37,734 bases of DNA. It comes from Paludibacteraceae bacterium. GTDB lineage: Bacteria; Bacteroidota; Bacteroidia; Bacteroidales; Paludibacteraceae. The stretch covers positions 1-37,734 of the forward strand of contig JAKSNQ010000012.1 in NCBI GenBank assembly GCA_024399615.1, read 5' to 3'. Numbering within the stretch: the first letter of the stretch is position 1; every line of letters starts with the position of its first letter. This document shows positions 1-8,441 of the stretch, piece by piece. The translations under genes and the position numbers were made by a program. The notes under the pieces were generated by a model, which worked only from the letters and a program-made list of their open reading frames with translations, was not told the DNA's origin and ran no database searches.

Positions 1-297
1 TAGTGGGAGGATGGGCTTGTCATATTGCTGTGCCAGAGCCAATTCCCGTGCTGTCCATTGCGAGCGGTTGGAGGCTTCTGTAGATACAAAAATCAGCGCA
101 TCGCTATTCACGATAGCGTGCGCTATGATTTCGGCGAACTCTACTCCGGAGGATAGTCCTTCTTCGTCTATCCAGTAGTCAATCTTTGCGCGGGTGAGCA
201 TCTGCTTCAGTTCGGCTACGATGCTTCCCTCCAGAACTTCATTCCGGTCGTTCTTGTAATCCGATTTGGCGTAAGATATGAATACTTGATGGCTCAT
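1..297 (-). CDS. TIR-domain protein, N-terminal part only (gene continues beyond position 1)
   Basis: The minus strand is open from an ATG at 297-295 through 99 codons to the window edge, so the C-terminus is missing. The translation reads as a TIR domain. It starts with VFISYAKSDYKND (residues 5-17), which is beta-strand A and the following loop. A BB-loop-like WIDEEGLSSG lies at 42-51, the strand LIFVST at 68-73, and SQWTAREL at 79-86. In bacterial TIR NADases the Glu of this W-x-x-x-E segment (here E85) is the catalytic residue, so the NAD-cleaving residue appears present. Bacterial TIR domains are either NAD-hydrolysing effectors, often in anti-phage systems, or protein-interaction modules. 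The missing C-terminal half decides which, so no specific system can be named. It is separated from the S9 peptidase gene by about 520 bp. Confidence 0.85.
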   Translation of the reverse strand, partial: MSHQVFISYAKSDYKNDRNEVLEGSIVAELKQMLTRAKIDYWIDEEGLSSGVEFAEIIAHAIVNSDALIFVSTEASNRSQWTARELALAQQYDKPILPL

Positions 298-333
298 ATA
301 ATCATATTATATCCATCAAAAACCATGCCTTTT

Positions 334-603
334 CTATATCGAACTCACGTTAATATTAACAAAATGAGCTTCTAACATAATAAAGAAAAATCGTTTTGAA
401 GATATTGTATGACAAAGAAACACATACCTTCGTTTGGCGGGGGAATGACGACAGACGATGATCTCTTGTTTATGTCTTGTTGCCAATGGCATCTTGGTCT
501 TGGTATGAGGATGGGCAAGATAGACCATACGGGAGACACCATTGACGGTGCGAAAATAGACGGAATCTTTCTTAGATCGTTTGCCGGGTTCGGCAGAGCA
601 CAA
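334..603 (-). pseudogene. Possible decayed small ORF
   Basis: A minus-strand frame is open from a TGA near 660 down to 334. Its central part (for example KDSVYFRTVNGVSRMVYL) has a protein-like composition. Its C-terminal half is rich in Phe, Cys, His and Ile in a way typical of translated non-coding DNA. There is no ATG at a sensible place (the first usable start is TTG at 603) and I do not recognise a family. It could be the remnant of a small Bacteroidales-specific gene, or chance. Confidence is low. Confidence 0.15.
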
Positions 604-648
604 CAGAGCAAACTCGGCAACCGCGCAGGAAAGCGAGAGGAAGATTTG

Positions 649-732
649 AAATGGTCATGACCAAATGACCTTTTGCTACAATTTACTGATCTTCACGTAA
701 TTACACAAATGGTCATCTGGTCATGACCATTT
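649..732. repeat. 27-bp imperfect inverted repeat built from GGTCAT/ATGACC half sites
   Basis: The arms at 649-675 and 706-732 are complementary at 25 of 27 positions and are separated by 30 bp. Each arm contains the perfect 12-bp palindrome TGGTCATGACCA (652-663 and 718-729) plus one further half site (ATGACC at 665-670, GGTCAT at 711-716). That makes six GGTCAT-type half sites within 84 bp. This could be a paired operator for a dimeric regulator, a long stem-loop, or a small mobile-element relic. The sequence alone does not decide. Confidence 0.7.
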
Positions 733-733
733 G

Positions 734-818
734 CTATGCGCATTTCTGGTAGGAAAACTTCTGCTCGGGGACGGCGAGCTGGGTGGTGCCGCCAATCTGC
801 TGGTAGGCCTCTTCTTAT
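734..818 (-). other. GC-rich, coding-like segment in frame after the peptidase stop
   Basis: Directly after the TAA of the S9 peptidase gene, the same frame continues for 27 codons (start of the stretch: EEAYQQIGGTTQLAV) to a TAG at 736-734. The codons are mostly C/G-ending (GCC, TAC, CAG, GGC, ACC, CTC, GTC, CCC), unlike flanking intergenic DNA. It could be an old C-terminal extension cut off by a new stop, or the end of another gene left by a rearrangement. No family was recognised. Confidence 0.3.
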
Positions 819-2957
819 TTACTCTTTCAGCCATTTATCCAGCCAGGAGTAGAAGGTGCGTTGCCACAGGATTCCGTTTTGTGGCTTCAGTACCCAGTGG
901 TTCTCGTCTGGGAAAATCAACAATTGAGCCGGAACACCACGCATTTTGGCTGCATCAAATGCCGCCATGGCCTGGTTGGCCAAGATGCGATAATCTTTCT
1001 CGCCATGGATGCAAAGGATTGGCGTATCCCATTGATCAACAAAGCGATGAGGTGAATTTGCAAACGTGCGTTGAGCCGTCGCATTCTCTTTCTCCCAATA
1101 TGCGCCACCCATATCCCAGTTGGCAAACCATTTCTCTTCGGTCTCAAGGTACTGCATCTCCATGTTGAAGATACCATCGTGTGCGATAAATGCTTTGAAA
1201 CGCTTGTTGTGATGACCTGCCAACCAATATACCGAGAAACCGCCAAACGAAGCGCCGATGCAACCCAGATGATCTTTATCTACGTATGGCTCGTTGGCAA
1301 CAAATTCGTCGATAGCTGAGAGGTAATCCTTCATACATTGGCCACCATAATCGCCAGAGATCTCTTCGTTCCATTCGTTACCAAAGCCGGGCAAACCGCG
1401 GCGATTGGGAGCTACGATGATATAGTCGTTGGCGGCCATCATCATGAAGTTCCAGCGGTAGCTCCAGAATTGTGATACAGGTGATTGTGGCCCACCTTCG
1501 CAATACAGCAGAGTAGGGTATTTCCGGTTAGGGTCAAAATGAGGAGGATAGATGATCCAGGTCAGCATTTGCTTGCCATCGGTCGTAGGTTGCCAACGCT
1601 CTACCACCTTGCCCATTGTCAGATGGGAAAGGATATGCTCATTTTCGTTGGTGAGACGGGTAGGCTCCAACTGATCTGTCTGAAGATCAAGCATGTACAG
1701 GTCGTCCGGCTCCTGCATGGAGTGGCGTTTGCAGAGGATTTGGCTCTCTTTGCTGCCGCAGAGCGAATAGTCATATTGACCGGTTGTTACCTCCTTCAGG
1801 TATCCCTCAAGATTTACCGTGTAGATATGTACGAGCGCATGCCAGCAGCCCGTAAATGCGAGCAACGAGTTGTTCAACCACATATATTCGTCAACAGATG
1901 ACTCAAAATCGCGGCTCACAAAGGTCTTTTCGCCGGTCTCCATATCCATCACAAACAGTCGGTTCTGGTCGCTCTCATATCCGTCGCGCTCCATGGATTG
2001 CCATGCTATATGCTTGCCGTCAGGCGAGAACGAAGGATTGATGTCATACCCCATCATACCTTCGGTCAGGTTGCGGGTTGTCTTGCTCTCCAGGTCATAC
2101 AGATAGATGTCAGAATTGGTCGAGATGGCATACTCCAGCCCTGTCTTTTTGCGGCAGGTGTAGGCCAACTGTTTGCTGTCAGGAGACCATGCCAACTGTT
2201 CTGCACCTCCGAATGGTTTCATTGGGGCCTCAAAAGGCTCGCCTTCCAATACGTCAATCGCGTTGCTCAGACTCTTGCCATCAAACTCGGCTATAAATGG
2301 ATGAGGTGCAGTCTCGGTCCATTCGTCCCAATGCTTATACATCAGGTCATCTACTACGCGTCCGGTGGTCTTGTCCAGATCAGGGTGCAAATCTTGGGTG
2401 CTGCGGATGCTTTTCACTTGCGATACCAGCATCAGATGACGTCCGTCCGGAGCTATTGAGAAATCGTCGATGTCCTGGTCAAAGCCATTGATCATCAGCG
2501 TCTTACCGGCGCTGAGTACGCCATCTTTCTCTTTGATTTCCATTTTCCACAGTTGTGCCATTCCCGATTCGGTGGACACATAGAGCACATGATTCTCGTC
2601 CAACCAGCGGGCTGTTCCCTGATAGCTGTTGTCGAAGGTGAGTTGTACGGGCGTCTTGCTACCGTTCGCCAACACGAACAACTCGCTATTGGACTTGTTT
2701 TCCTTCACGCTATAGTACGTCACGGAATAAATGATATGTCCCGTTTTGGGGTGAATATCCGTCTGACCGATACGTCCCATTGCCCACAACGCTTCGGGAG
2801 TCAGGTAATCCTCGCCTAATGATGACTTGGGAAGTGATTCAAAACTGGTTTTTCCAATCAGGCTGCTGTTGGCTTCGTTGGCGCCATCGGTCTGCTTGGA
2901 ATTGGAGCAAGAAACTGCTGCAAGTGCAATTGATGCCATAATGATAAGTTTTCTCAT
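819..2957 (-). CDS. S9-family peptidase lipoprotein (prolyl oligopeptidase / acylaminoacyl-peptidase type)
   Basis: This 712-residue serine peptidase probably releases short peptides or dipeptides in the periplasm or at the membrane. The N-terminus is a lipoprotein signal ending in the lipobox AAVSC. Residues of about 60-440 form a TolB/DPP-like beta-propeller; blades show motifs such as WSPDSKQLAYTC and SFSPDGKHIAW. The C-terminal alpha/beta hydrolase carries the full triad: S570 in GASFGG, D655 in HGEKD and H687 in DENHW. Length and layout match the DPP5/acylaminoacyl-peptidase group of Bacteroidetes. Which residue it prefers at the cleavage site cannot be read from sequence. It is the last gene of a minus-strand run, 51 bp after the GSCFA gene. 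The ATG at 2957 directly precedes the signal peptide. Confidence 0.93.
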   Translation of the reverse strand: MRKLIIMASIALAAVSCSNSKQTDGANEANSSLIGKTSFESLPKSSLGEDYLTPEALWAMGRIGQTDIHPKTGHIIYSVTYYSVKENKSNSELFVLANGSKTPVQLTFDNSYQGTARWLDENHVLYVSTESGMAQLWKMEIKEKDGVLSAGKTLMINGFDQDIDDFSIAPDGRHLMLVSQVKSIRSTQDLHPDLDKTTGRVVDDLMYKHWDEWTETAPHPFIAEFDGKSLSNAIDVLEGEPFEAPMKPFGGAEQLAWSPDSKQLAYTCRKKTGLEYAISTNSDIYLYDLESKTTRNLTEGMMGYDINPSFSPDGKHIAWQSMERDGYESDQNRLFVMDMETGEKTFVSRDFESSVDEYMWLNNSLLAFTGCWHALVHIYTVNLEGYLKEVTTGQYDYSLCGSKESQILCKRHSMQEPDDLYMLDLQTDQLEPTRLTNENEHILSHLTMGKVVERWQPTTDGKQMLTWIIYPPHFDPNRKYPTLLYCEGGPQSPVSQFWSYRWNFMMMAANDYIIVAPNRRGLPGFGNEWNEEISGDYGGQCMKDYLSAIDEFVANEPYVDKDHLGCIGASFGGFSVYWLAGHHNKRFKAFIAHDGIFNMEMQYLETEEKWFANWDMGGAYWEKENATAQRTFANSPHRFVDQWDTPILCIHGEKDYRILANQAMAAFDAAKMRGVPAQLLIFPDENHWVLKPQNGILWQRTFYSWLDKWLKE

Positions 2958-3008
2958 ATTTTTAATTGTTTTATCTTTCGTAAATACGTGTAATCGCTAT
3001 TGGTTGCA

Positions 3009-3944
3009 TTACAAATGAAGAAAAGGATAGCGTTGCTGCAATTCTGCCTCTTTCTGCTGAATATGTAGCAGGTGCTTTTGGAATGCCTCGCTATTCGGAT
3101 GAAGCGGCCTGTGTTGCTTGAGCAGCCATAGTTTTTCACATTCCGTGGCTATCTGTTTCGTCTCCTCAGAGAAATAAGTCTCTGTGAACCGCTCATATAC
3201 ATAATCCACCGCCTGCCGGCTCGGGTGGCACATGTCCTCGGCATAGAACCGATAGTCGCGCAACTGGTCCATGACAATCTCATACGACGGAAAATAATTG
3301 CGCAAAGGATGCGATTGGACCAGCTGGTCGATAGCCAACAAAAGTGTGGCTTTGGATAGTTGATTCTCGTGGAGCCCGTCTTTTAGATGGCGAACAGGGG
3401 AGACGGTAAAAATCAACTGTTTGTTCGCCAAAGCCGGATGTGACAACAACTCGGTCCAGTCCGTAACAATCTCTTCGACGGACAGTCTTCGGCGAGTAAA
3501 TATGTCGGCCGGCATCTTATGACAATTGCTGACAACGCGCCCCTGCTGCTCGTATATCCATGCCGTACCGAAAGTGAGCAGGAGGACATCGGCTTCCTTC
3601 ACAGCCTCGTGTGCTGCAAGCAGTTGATTATTAATCTGCTGTAAACAAAGTTCGGCATCCGGCGACGAGAAACTGCCATGGTGCATCATGGAGTGGTACA
3701 ACCCATTGTGGTATGTCAGTTCGTCTGCCGTGAAAGGCGTCCCTTCAGTTATCCTGCGAATGGCGGTACTGATACTGAGCGGGTTATATAATACGCCGAA
3801 CGGATTGTTGCAGACGTCAAACCCTGCCACCTTCAGTCGTTCTGACACGGCATCGGCAAAACATGATCCAAACATGGCCAATCGTTGCCGATGGCTGATG
3901 GAAAACGCAGGTGATGGTATGTGTACAGGTGTTTGCCAGATCAT
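3009..3944 (-). CDS. GSCFA-domain protein (SGNH-hydrolase-like)
   Basis: This 311-residue protein has the family signature GSCFA at residues 26-30 (MFGSCFADAVSERL). It also has the later block FYAEDMCHPS, which resembles the terminal Asp-x-x-His block of SGNH/GDSL hydrolases. By analogy S27 would be the nucleophile. GSCFA proteins have no firmly established substrate, and an esterase or acyltransferase role on a glycan is only an inference from the fold. No signal peptide or membrane segment is visible, so it is probably cytoplasmic. It lies between glycerate kinase and the S9 peptidase on the same strand, with gaps of 73 and 51 bp. Confidence 0.88.
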   Translation of the reverse strand: MIWQTPVHIPSPAFSISHRQRLAMFGSCFADAVSERLKVAGFDVCNNPFGVLYNPLSISTAIRRITEGTPFTADELTYHNGLYHSMMHHGSFSSPDAELCLQQINNQLLAAHEAVKEADVLLLTFGTAWIYEQQGRVVSNCHKMPADIFTRRRLSVEEIVTDWTELLSHPALANKQLIFTVSPVRHLKDGLHENQLSKATLLLAIDQLVQSHPLRNYFPSYEIVMDQLRDYRFYAEDMCHPSRQAVDYVYERFTETYFSEETKQIATECEKLWLLKQHRPLHPNSEAFQKHLLHIQQKEAELQQRYPFLHL

Positions 3945-3954
3945 AACAATTACC

Positions 3955-4003
3955 GGGCGGAGCCCTCGCCCTAAAGGGCTATTAACTATTAACTATTAAC
4001 ATG
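3955..4003. repeat. GC-rich hairpin cluster followed by TTAACTA tandem repeats
   Basis: The gap between the glycerate kinase and GSCFA genes contains overlapping inverted repeats (AGCCCT at 3961-3966 with AGGGCT at 3975-3980; GGGC/GCCC nearby). Three tandem copies of the 7-mer CTATTAA follow (3980-4000). The combination of a strong GC hairpin with an AT-rich 7-bp repeat looks like a dispersed intergenic repeat or an mRNA-processing or termination structure. Only one copy is visible here. Confidence 0.5.
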
Positions 4004-4017
4004 CGTTGGGCACCTCT

Positions 4018-5124
4018 TTAGTACATGTCTTGTATCAGTTTTCGTGCCGCATGGCGTAAGTTGTGCATGGCATTTTCGGGCTTCATGGCATGCGACAGAT
4101 CGTACGCATCGGTATTGATGGAACGAACATCCCAGAATCCATTCTCCTTCAGCAAGTCTGCATCTTGTACCATTCCGGCCAATACGGCTGTCGGTACATG
4201 GGCCTGCTCTGCACAGCAAAGGACTCCATAGGGCAGTTTGCCATATAGCGATTGACGATCGATCTTGCCCTCGCCGGTGATAACCAAGTCTGCACCACAC
4301 AGGCTCTGTTGCAACTGGGCGTGAGAAAGCACCACGTCGATACCTCTGCGCAGGTGTGCGCCAAAGAGGAGCAGTCCAAAACCCAATCCACCGGCAGCTC
4401 CGCTTCCCGAGATTTGAGCCAATTCGGGGTGGCCGCTCACGATTGCCCAATGTTTCAGTCCCTCGTCGAGCATGACAACATCCTCTGCAGTTGCGCCTTT
4501 CTGTGGGGCATAAACATAGGCTGCACCCTGTGGCCCATATAATGGATTGCTGACATCGCAAAGAACCTCGATGCACATGGACTCAGGACGGGTGGGATAG
4601 TGAACTTGTGCAATACGTGACAGGTTTTCCCCCGTTGGAATCAGGACTTCATGATTGTCGTCATAAAACTGCGTCCCTAATGCGGCCAACATTCCGCATC
4701 CGCCATCGGTTGTGGCACTTCCGCCTATACCTATTAATATGTGCGTACATCCGCGCGCGTAAGCATCTTTAATCATTTCCCCAACGCCATAGGTGCACGT
4801 GCGTTTCGTGTCGCGTAGCGAATGCTCTATCTGCATGAGTCCGGCTGCCGAAGCCATATCCATGATGGCTGTTTGTCCATCGGAACTGATGGCGTAGGGG
4901 ACCATTATGGGGCGCATCAGGGCGTCATGTGCGGCACAGACTACAGGGGTTGCTCCCATATATTCGGCCAGAATGGCTGTGGTTCCTTCTCCTCCATCCG
5001 CCAAGGGAAGCTCGATGATCTCTGCCTCGGGATTGGCATCCAGCACACCCTGCTTTGCTGCTCGGCAAGCCGATGCTGCACTCATGCAGTCCTTGAATGA
5101 ATCAAAAGCCACAACGATCTTCAT
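4018..5124 (-). CDS. Glycerate kinase (GarK/GlxK family)
   Basis: Glycerate kinase phosphorylates D-glycerate with ATP, in this family usually to 2-phosphoglycerate, feeding lower glycolysis. The 368 residues match the usual length. The N-terminal MKIVVAFDSFKDCMSA is the family signature. ADGGEGTT, GIGGSATTDGGCGMLAALG, SGSGAAGGLGFG and VITGEGKIDRQS follow in the expected order. It is a cytosolic enzyme. It starts 23 bp after the LolC/E-type permease gene, suggesting co-transcription. I leave the symbol open because garK and glxK cannot be told apart here. Confidence 0.95.
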   Translation of the reverse strand: MKIVVAFDSFKDCMSAASACRAAKQGVLDANPEAEIIELPLADGGEGTTAILAEYMGATPVVCAAHDALMRPIMVPYAISSDGQTAIMDMASAAGLMQIEHSLRDTKRTCTYGVGEMIKDAYARGCTHILIGIGGSATTDGGCGMLAALGTQFYDDNHEVLIPTGENLSRIAQVHYPTRPESMCIEVLCDVSNPLYGPQGAAYVYAPQKGATAEDVVMLDEGLKHWAIVSGHPELAQISGSGAAGGLGFGLLLFGAHLRRGIDVVLSHAQLQQSLCGADLVITGEGKIDRQSLYGKLPYGVLCCAEQAHVPTAVLAGMVQDADLLKENGFWDVRSINTDAYDLSHAMKPENAMHNLRHAARKLIQDMY

Positions 5125-5147
5125 AGCTTACCGATGATAACTGTTTC

Positions 5148-6401
5148 TTATTCGAAATGCATTACCCTTGCGGGAGAAATGCGAGAAATGATAGCCGATG
5201 GAACCAGCATCACCAGCAGCGAGAGAAGGACGGTGCCGAAGTTGAGTATCAGCCACGCCGGTATTGATAGTGCCATAGGCACATAGCCAACGTAGTATGT
5301 GGCCGGATCCAATGGTATCAAATGTGTGAAATATTGTGTAAGAATCAATGCGATACCTATCACATTGCCCCACAAAATGCCCTTCGTAATCAAAAACGAC
5401 GCCTGATAGAGAAACACCATGCGTACAAACGCGTTGTTGGCGCCCAAAGACTTGATGGTGCCTATCATCGTGATATTGTCCAGTATCAGGATAATCTGGC
5501 CGGAGATAATGCACATCGCTGACACACACAGCATTAGAATGATGATAATCACCACGTTCATATCCAGCAAGTTCAGCCACGAGAAAATCATCGGATTCTG
5601 CTCTACGATGGTCATGGTGTACATGAAGTTGCCCTGTTCATCCGGTCGGTTAGCTGTGAGCTGATAAACCTGATCTGCGGTATAGTCCAACTGACTGAAA
5701 TCGCTGAGTTGAATTTCGATGCCGGACACTTCGTTCCCGGACCAATCGTTCAACCTTTGCACTTCTCGCAGGTTGCCAATGATGAATAGTTGGTCATATT
5801 CGGCAAACTGAGTGTTGTAGATTCCGGAGATGGTGTACTTGCGTGCGCGAACTTTCTCGTCGATGAAGTAACAGAGGAACTGATCAGACAGTCCCAAGCC
5901 CAACTGTTGACTCATTTGCTGCGAAATCAGCACTTCGTTTGGTTTCTCAGGCATCACTCCCTGTACCAAATTGTAGGAGAAGAAATCGTTGTCGGCAGGA
6001 ATGATATCATCTCCGGATGCGACTCCTCGCCCTTTGATGACTATTCCCTGAAAAGCCGAATCAGTTTTGATGATACCGGGTTTGGTACAAAAGGGCTGTA
6101 CCTGTTCGACATCGGGTAAGGCTTGCAATTGTTCCAGCAACTGGTTTGACGCCACAATCTGCTCCAACTGGTAGGTGTTGTTGTTATCAAAATTGACCAC
6201 CTGTATATGGCTGCCAAATCCCACTACTTTTTGGCGCACCTCTTGTTTGAAACCTATCACAACCGAAAGGGTAATCAGCATGACAATCATGCCGATGGCA
6301 ATGCCAGCAATAGCTACTCGTACTGCAGGGCGAGACATCTGCTTGCCTTGCTTATCTGCTGAAAAATATAATCGCTTCGCTATGTGATAGGGGGTGTTCA
6401 A
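5148..6401 (-). CDS. LolC/LolE-type lipoprotein-releasing ABC transporter permease
   Basis: This 417-residue inner-membrane protein has the FtsX/MacB arrangement. A first membrane helix lies at about residues 27-50 (VAIAGIAIGMIVMLITLSVV). A large periplasmic domain follows (about 52-270), then three C-terminal helices near 278-300, 325-350 and 378-400. The segment after helix 1, GFKQEVRQKVVGFGSHIQV, is typical of LolC/LolE. In the Lol system such permeases, with the ATPase LolD, extract lipoproteins from the inner membrane. No LolD gene is present in the window. Its start overlaps the stop of the upstream sugar-phosphate transferase gene by 4 bp, so the two are translationally linked. Confidence 0.9.
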   Translation of the reverse strand: MNTPYHIAKRLYFSADKQGKQMSRPAVRVAIAGIAIGMIVMLITLSVVIGFKQEVRQKVVGFGSHIQVVNFDNNNTYQLEQIVASNQLLEQLQALPDVEQVQPFCTKPGIIKTDSAFQGIVIKGRGVASGDDIIPADNDFFSYNLVQGVMPEKPNEVLISQQMSQQLGLGLSDQFLCYFIDEKVRARKYTISGIYNTQFAEYDQLFIIGNLREVQRLNDWSGNEVSGIEIQLSDFSQLDYTADQVYQLTANRPDEQGNFMYTMTIVEQNPMIFSWLNLLDMNVVIIIILMLCVSAMCIISGQIILILDNITMIGTIKSLGANNAFVRMVFLYQASFLITKGILWGNVIGIALILTQYFTHLIPLDPATYYVGYVPMALSIPAWLILNFGTVLLSLLVMLVPSAIISRISPARVMHFE

Positions 6402-7471
6402 CTATTTTTTCTGTTTATCAGCAGTTTGACGACAGGATAGGTTACAAACGTAGCCAGAGTGCCTAATAATGCGACCCAGCAGACTTGCATCACAGGTGAA
6501 AAACCGAGTCTCCATGCTGCGTACCATAGTGCGACAATGATGCAGTTGATGGCAATAATGATGAGCGATGTCTGCAAATGGTTACAGCCTAACTCCAGAT
6601 ACAAGTGGTGCAGGTGCGTTTTGTCCGGAGAGAACGGCGAACGGCCAGAGAGGATACGCATGGTCATCACTCGCAGCGTATCAAACACAGGAATGCAGAG
6701 AACCGCCAGCGTGAATGCGGCCAGGCTGATGCCCTTGTCTGCCATAACCAAACATGGGGTTTCCGTGGCCATTGTGGCAAAGACGCAGTAGGTCAGTAGC
6801 GTGCCCAAAAGCATCGTGCCACCATCTCCGATAAACATCTTGCCGTTGCGCATGATTGCGTTATGGACAAAAAATGGAATGACAGCTGCGGCAGCTACCA
6901 TGCATAGGGTTGTGAGCAACATGTCACCGGAAAAGTAGAAGAAAGTGGCAAAGATGCTGAATGAAACGATGCAGAATCCGGATGAGTAACCATCGATGCC
7001 ATCGATCATATTGATGGCATTGATGATACCTACGCCTGCAAAAATGGACAATGGAATAGACGAGAATGGAGATAAAGGATGATCAATTCCAAATAATCCT
7101 TGCAGGTGATTGATAGACGAATGTGTGAAGGCTATCATGGACCCCACAACTGCTATCTCGATTATAAAACGGAAAGTAGCCTTCAGTTGATGCAGGTCAT
7201 CTATTACGCCGATTATGAGCAATATTAATAGTGCCACCAGGACAGACCACATATGCCATCCGTCAAACATGGTGAAAACAACACATGCGATAGGCAAGAG
7301 GCTGGTGGCTACGGCCACACCACCCAAGACAGGAACAGGAACTTTCTGCAGTTTGCGCTCTGCATCAGGTTTGTCCATCAGCGAGTGTTTGATAGCAAAA
7401 CGATACACCAGCGGATAAAATAGCCAGGTGAGAGTAAATGCCACAAGGGCTAATATGATAGACTGGTTCAT
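6398..7471 (-). CDS. WecA/MraY-type undecaprenyl-phosphate sugar-1-phosphate transferase (glycosyltransferase 4 family)
   Basis: This polytopic membrane enzyme moves a sugar-1-phosphate (GlcNAc-1-P in WecA) from its UDP donor onto undecaprenyl phosphate, the first step of O-antigen or capsule synthesis. The 357 residues form about ten or eleven hydrophobic helices. The conserved cytoplasmic loops are visible: VIDDLHQL with the metal-binding Asp pair, [15 protein letters not shown] with the catalytic Asp, GDGGTMLLG, and [11 protein letters not shown] as the HHxxxE-like loop. A WecA-like enzyme fits better than MraY because the neighbours are nucleotide-sugar genes and not cell-wall genes. It overlaps rmlA and the LolC/E gene by 4 bp each. 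Confidence 0.9.
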   Translation of the reverse strand: MNQSIILALVAFTLTWLFYPLVYRFAIKHSLMDKPDAERKLQKVPVPVLGGVAVATSLLPIACVVFTMFDGWHMWSVLVALLILLIIGVIDDLHQLKATFRFIIEIAVVGSMIAFTHSSINHLQGLFGIDHPLSPFSSIPLSIFAGVGIINAINMIDGIDGYSSGFCIVSFSIFATFFYFSGDMLLTTLCMVAAAAVIPFFVHNAIMRNGKMFIGDGGTMLLGTLLTYCVFATMATETPCLVMADKGISLAAFTLAVLCIPVFDTLRVMTMRILSGRSPFSPDKTHLHHLYLELGCNHLQTSLIIIAINCIIVALWYAAWRLGFSPVMQVCWVALLGTLATFVTYPVVKLLINRKNS

Positions 7472-8388
7472 CGGTCAAATTGGGCATAATTGGTGGAGTA
7501 GTTTTCGACATCAACGTCCGAAACCAACTTCATCAAATATTGTCCGTATTGGTTTTTTAACATTGGTTTAGCAATCTCGGTCATGCGTTCTTTGCTAATC
7601 CATCCTTTTCTGAATGCTATGCCCTCAAGGCAAGCAATTTTGAGTCCCTGTCGTTTCTCAATCACCTCTACAAAGGTAGAGGCTTCGGCGAGAGAGTCGT
7701 GGGTACCGGTATCCAACCATGCAAAACCCCGTCCCAGTGTTTGCACCTTCAGCTCTCCATCCTTCAGGAACTGCTGATTTACTGTGGTAATCTCTAACTC
7801 TCCGCGAGCGGATGGCTTGATGTTTTTGGCAACTTCTACCACTTTATTGGGATAGAAATACAGGCCCACAACAGCAAAATTGGACTTGGGATTGGCGGGT
7901 TTTTCTTCGATTGATAAACAATTGCCTTCTTTGTCAAACTCGGCCACGCCATAGCGCTCGGGATCATTGACCCAGTAACCAAACACGGTCGCCTTCTGCT
8001 CCTGTTCGGCCTGTCGAACTGCCTCACGAAGCATACCTGAGAAACCGGCTCCGTGGAAAATGTTATCTCCCAAAACCAGACATGCAGAGTCGTTACCGAT
8101 AAATTTTTCTCCGATAATAAATGCCTGAGCCAGGCCATCCGGAGATGGTTGCTCGGCATATGTGAACTCCACACCGTAGTCCGAGCCATCGCCTAAAAGA
8201 CGCTGGAATCCGGGCAAATCCTGTGGGGTAGATATAATCAATATTTCGCGAATGCCTGCCAACATCAGGACCGAGATGGGGTAATAGACCATCGGTTTGT
8301 CATAGATTGGCAGCAGTTGTTTGCTGACGCCTTTGGTAATAGGGTAGAGACGTGTTCCACTACCACCGGCTAATACGATTCCTTTCAT
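7468..8388 (-). CDS. rmlA: Glucose-1-phosphate thymidylyltransferase
   Basis: RmlA (RfbA) joins glucose-1-phosphate and dTTP to give dTDP-glucose, the precursor of dTDP-rhamnose and related deoxysugars. The 306-residue protein begins with [18 protein letters not shown], the nucleotidyltransferase signature, followed by [39 protein letters not shown] and [17 protein letters not shown] are diagnostic for RmlA. It is slightly longer than the usual 290 or so residues because of a C-terminal tail. rmlB, rmlC and rmlD are not in the window, so they would have to be elsewhere. It sits 53 bp downstream of the UDP-sugar dehydrogenase gene and overlaps the next gene by 4 bp. Confidence 0.97.
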   Translation of the reverse strand: MKGIVLAGGSGTRLYPITKGVSKQLLPIYDKPMVYYPISVLMLAGIREILIISTPQDLPGFQRLLGDGSDYGVEFTYAEQPSPDGLAQAFIIGEKFIGNDSACLVLGDNIFHGAGFSGMLREAVRQAEQEQKATVFGYWVNDPERYGVAEFDKEGNCLSIEEKPANPKSNFAVVGLYFYPNKVVEVAKNIKPSARGELEITTVNQQFLKDGELKVQTLGRGFAWLDTGTHDSLAEASTFVEVIEKRQGLKIACLEGIAFRKGWISKERMTEIAKPMLKNQYGQYLMKLVSDVDVENYSTNYAQFDR

Positions 8389-8441
8389 GGTTTTACATGA
8401 TTTATGTTTTGAGGACGTTTAGATTATCCCCATTGTAATAA

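Larger units (their letters stand above)
298..818. other. Intergenic stretch without a confident gene
   Basis: About 520 bp separate the TIR gene from the stop of the S9 peptidase gene. It contains a 12-bp palindrome GTTAATATTAAC (349-360), a long GGTCAT/ATGACC inverted repeat (649-732) and a GC-rich coding-like scrap (734-818). Short open frames occur on both strands between 334 and 660. None has a convincing start, length or family resemblance. No match to the TTTG/TAnnTTTG promoter was found just upstream of the TIR start. Confidence 0.6.

Noticed and set aside
409..660. Open frame of 83 codons on the plus strand between the TIR and peptidase genes
   Set aside because: No recognisable family; its end enters the GGTCAT inverted repeat. 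Treated as non-coding.
1998..2459. Open frame of 153 codons on the plus strand
   Set aside because: Antisense to the beta-propeller part of the S9 peptidase; composition typical of shadow frames.
5128..5580. Open frame of 150 codons on the minus strand in another frame of the LolC/E-type permease
   Set aside because: The permease frame has the correct membrane helices; the alternative is rich in His, Tyr and Cys without any motif.
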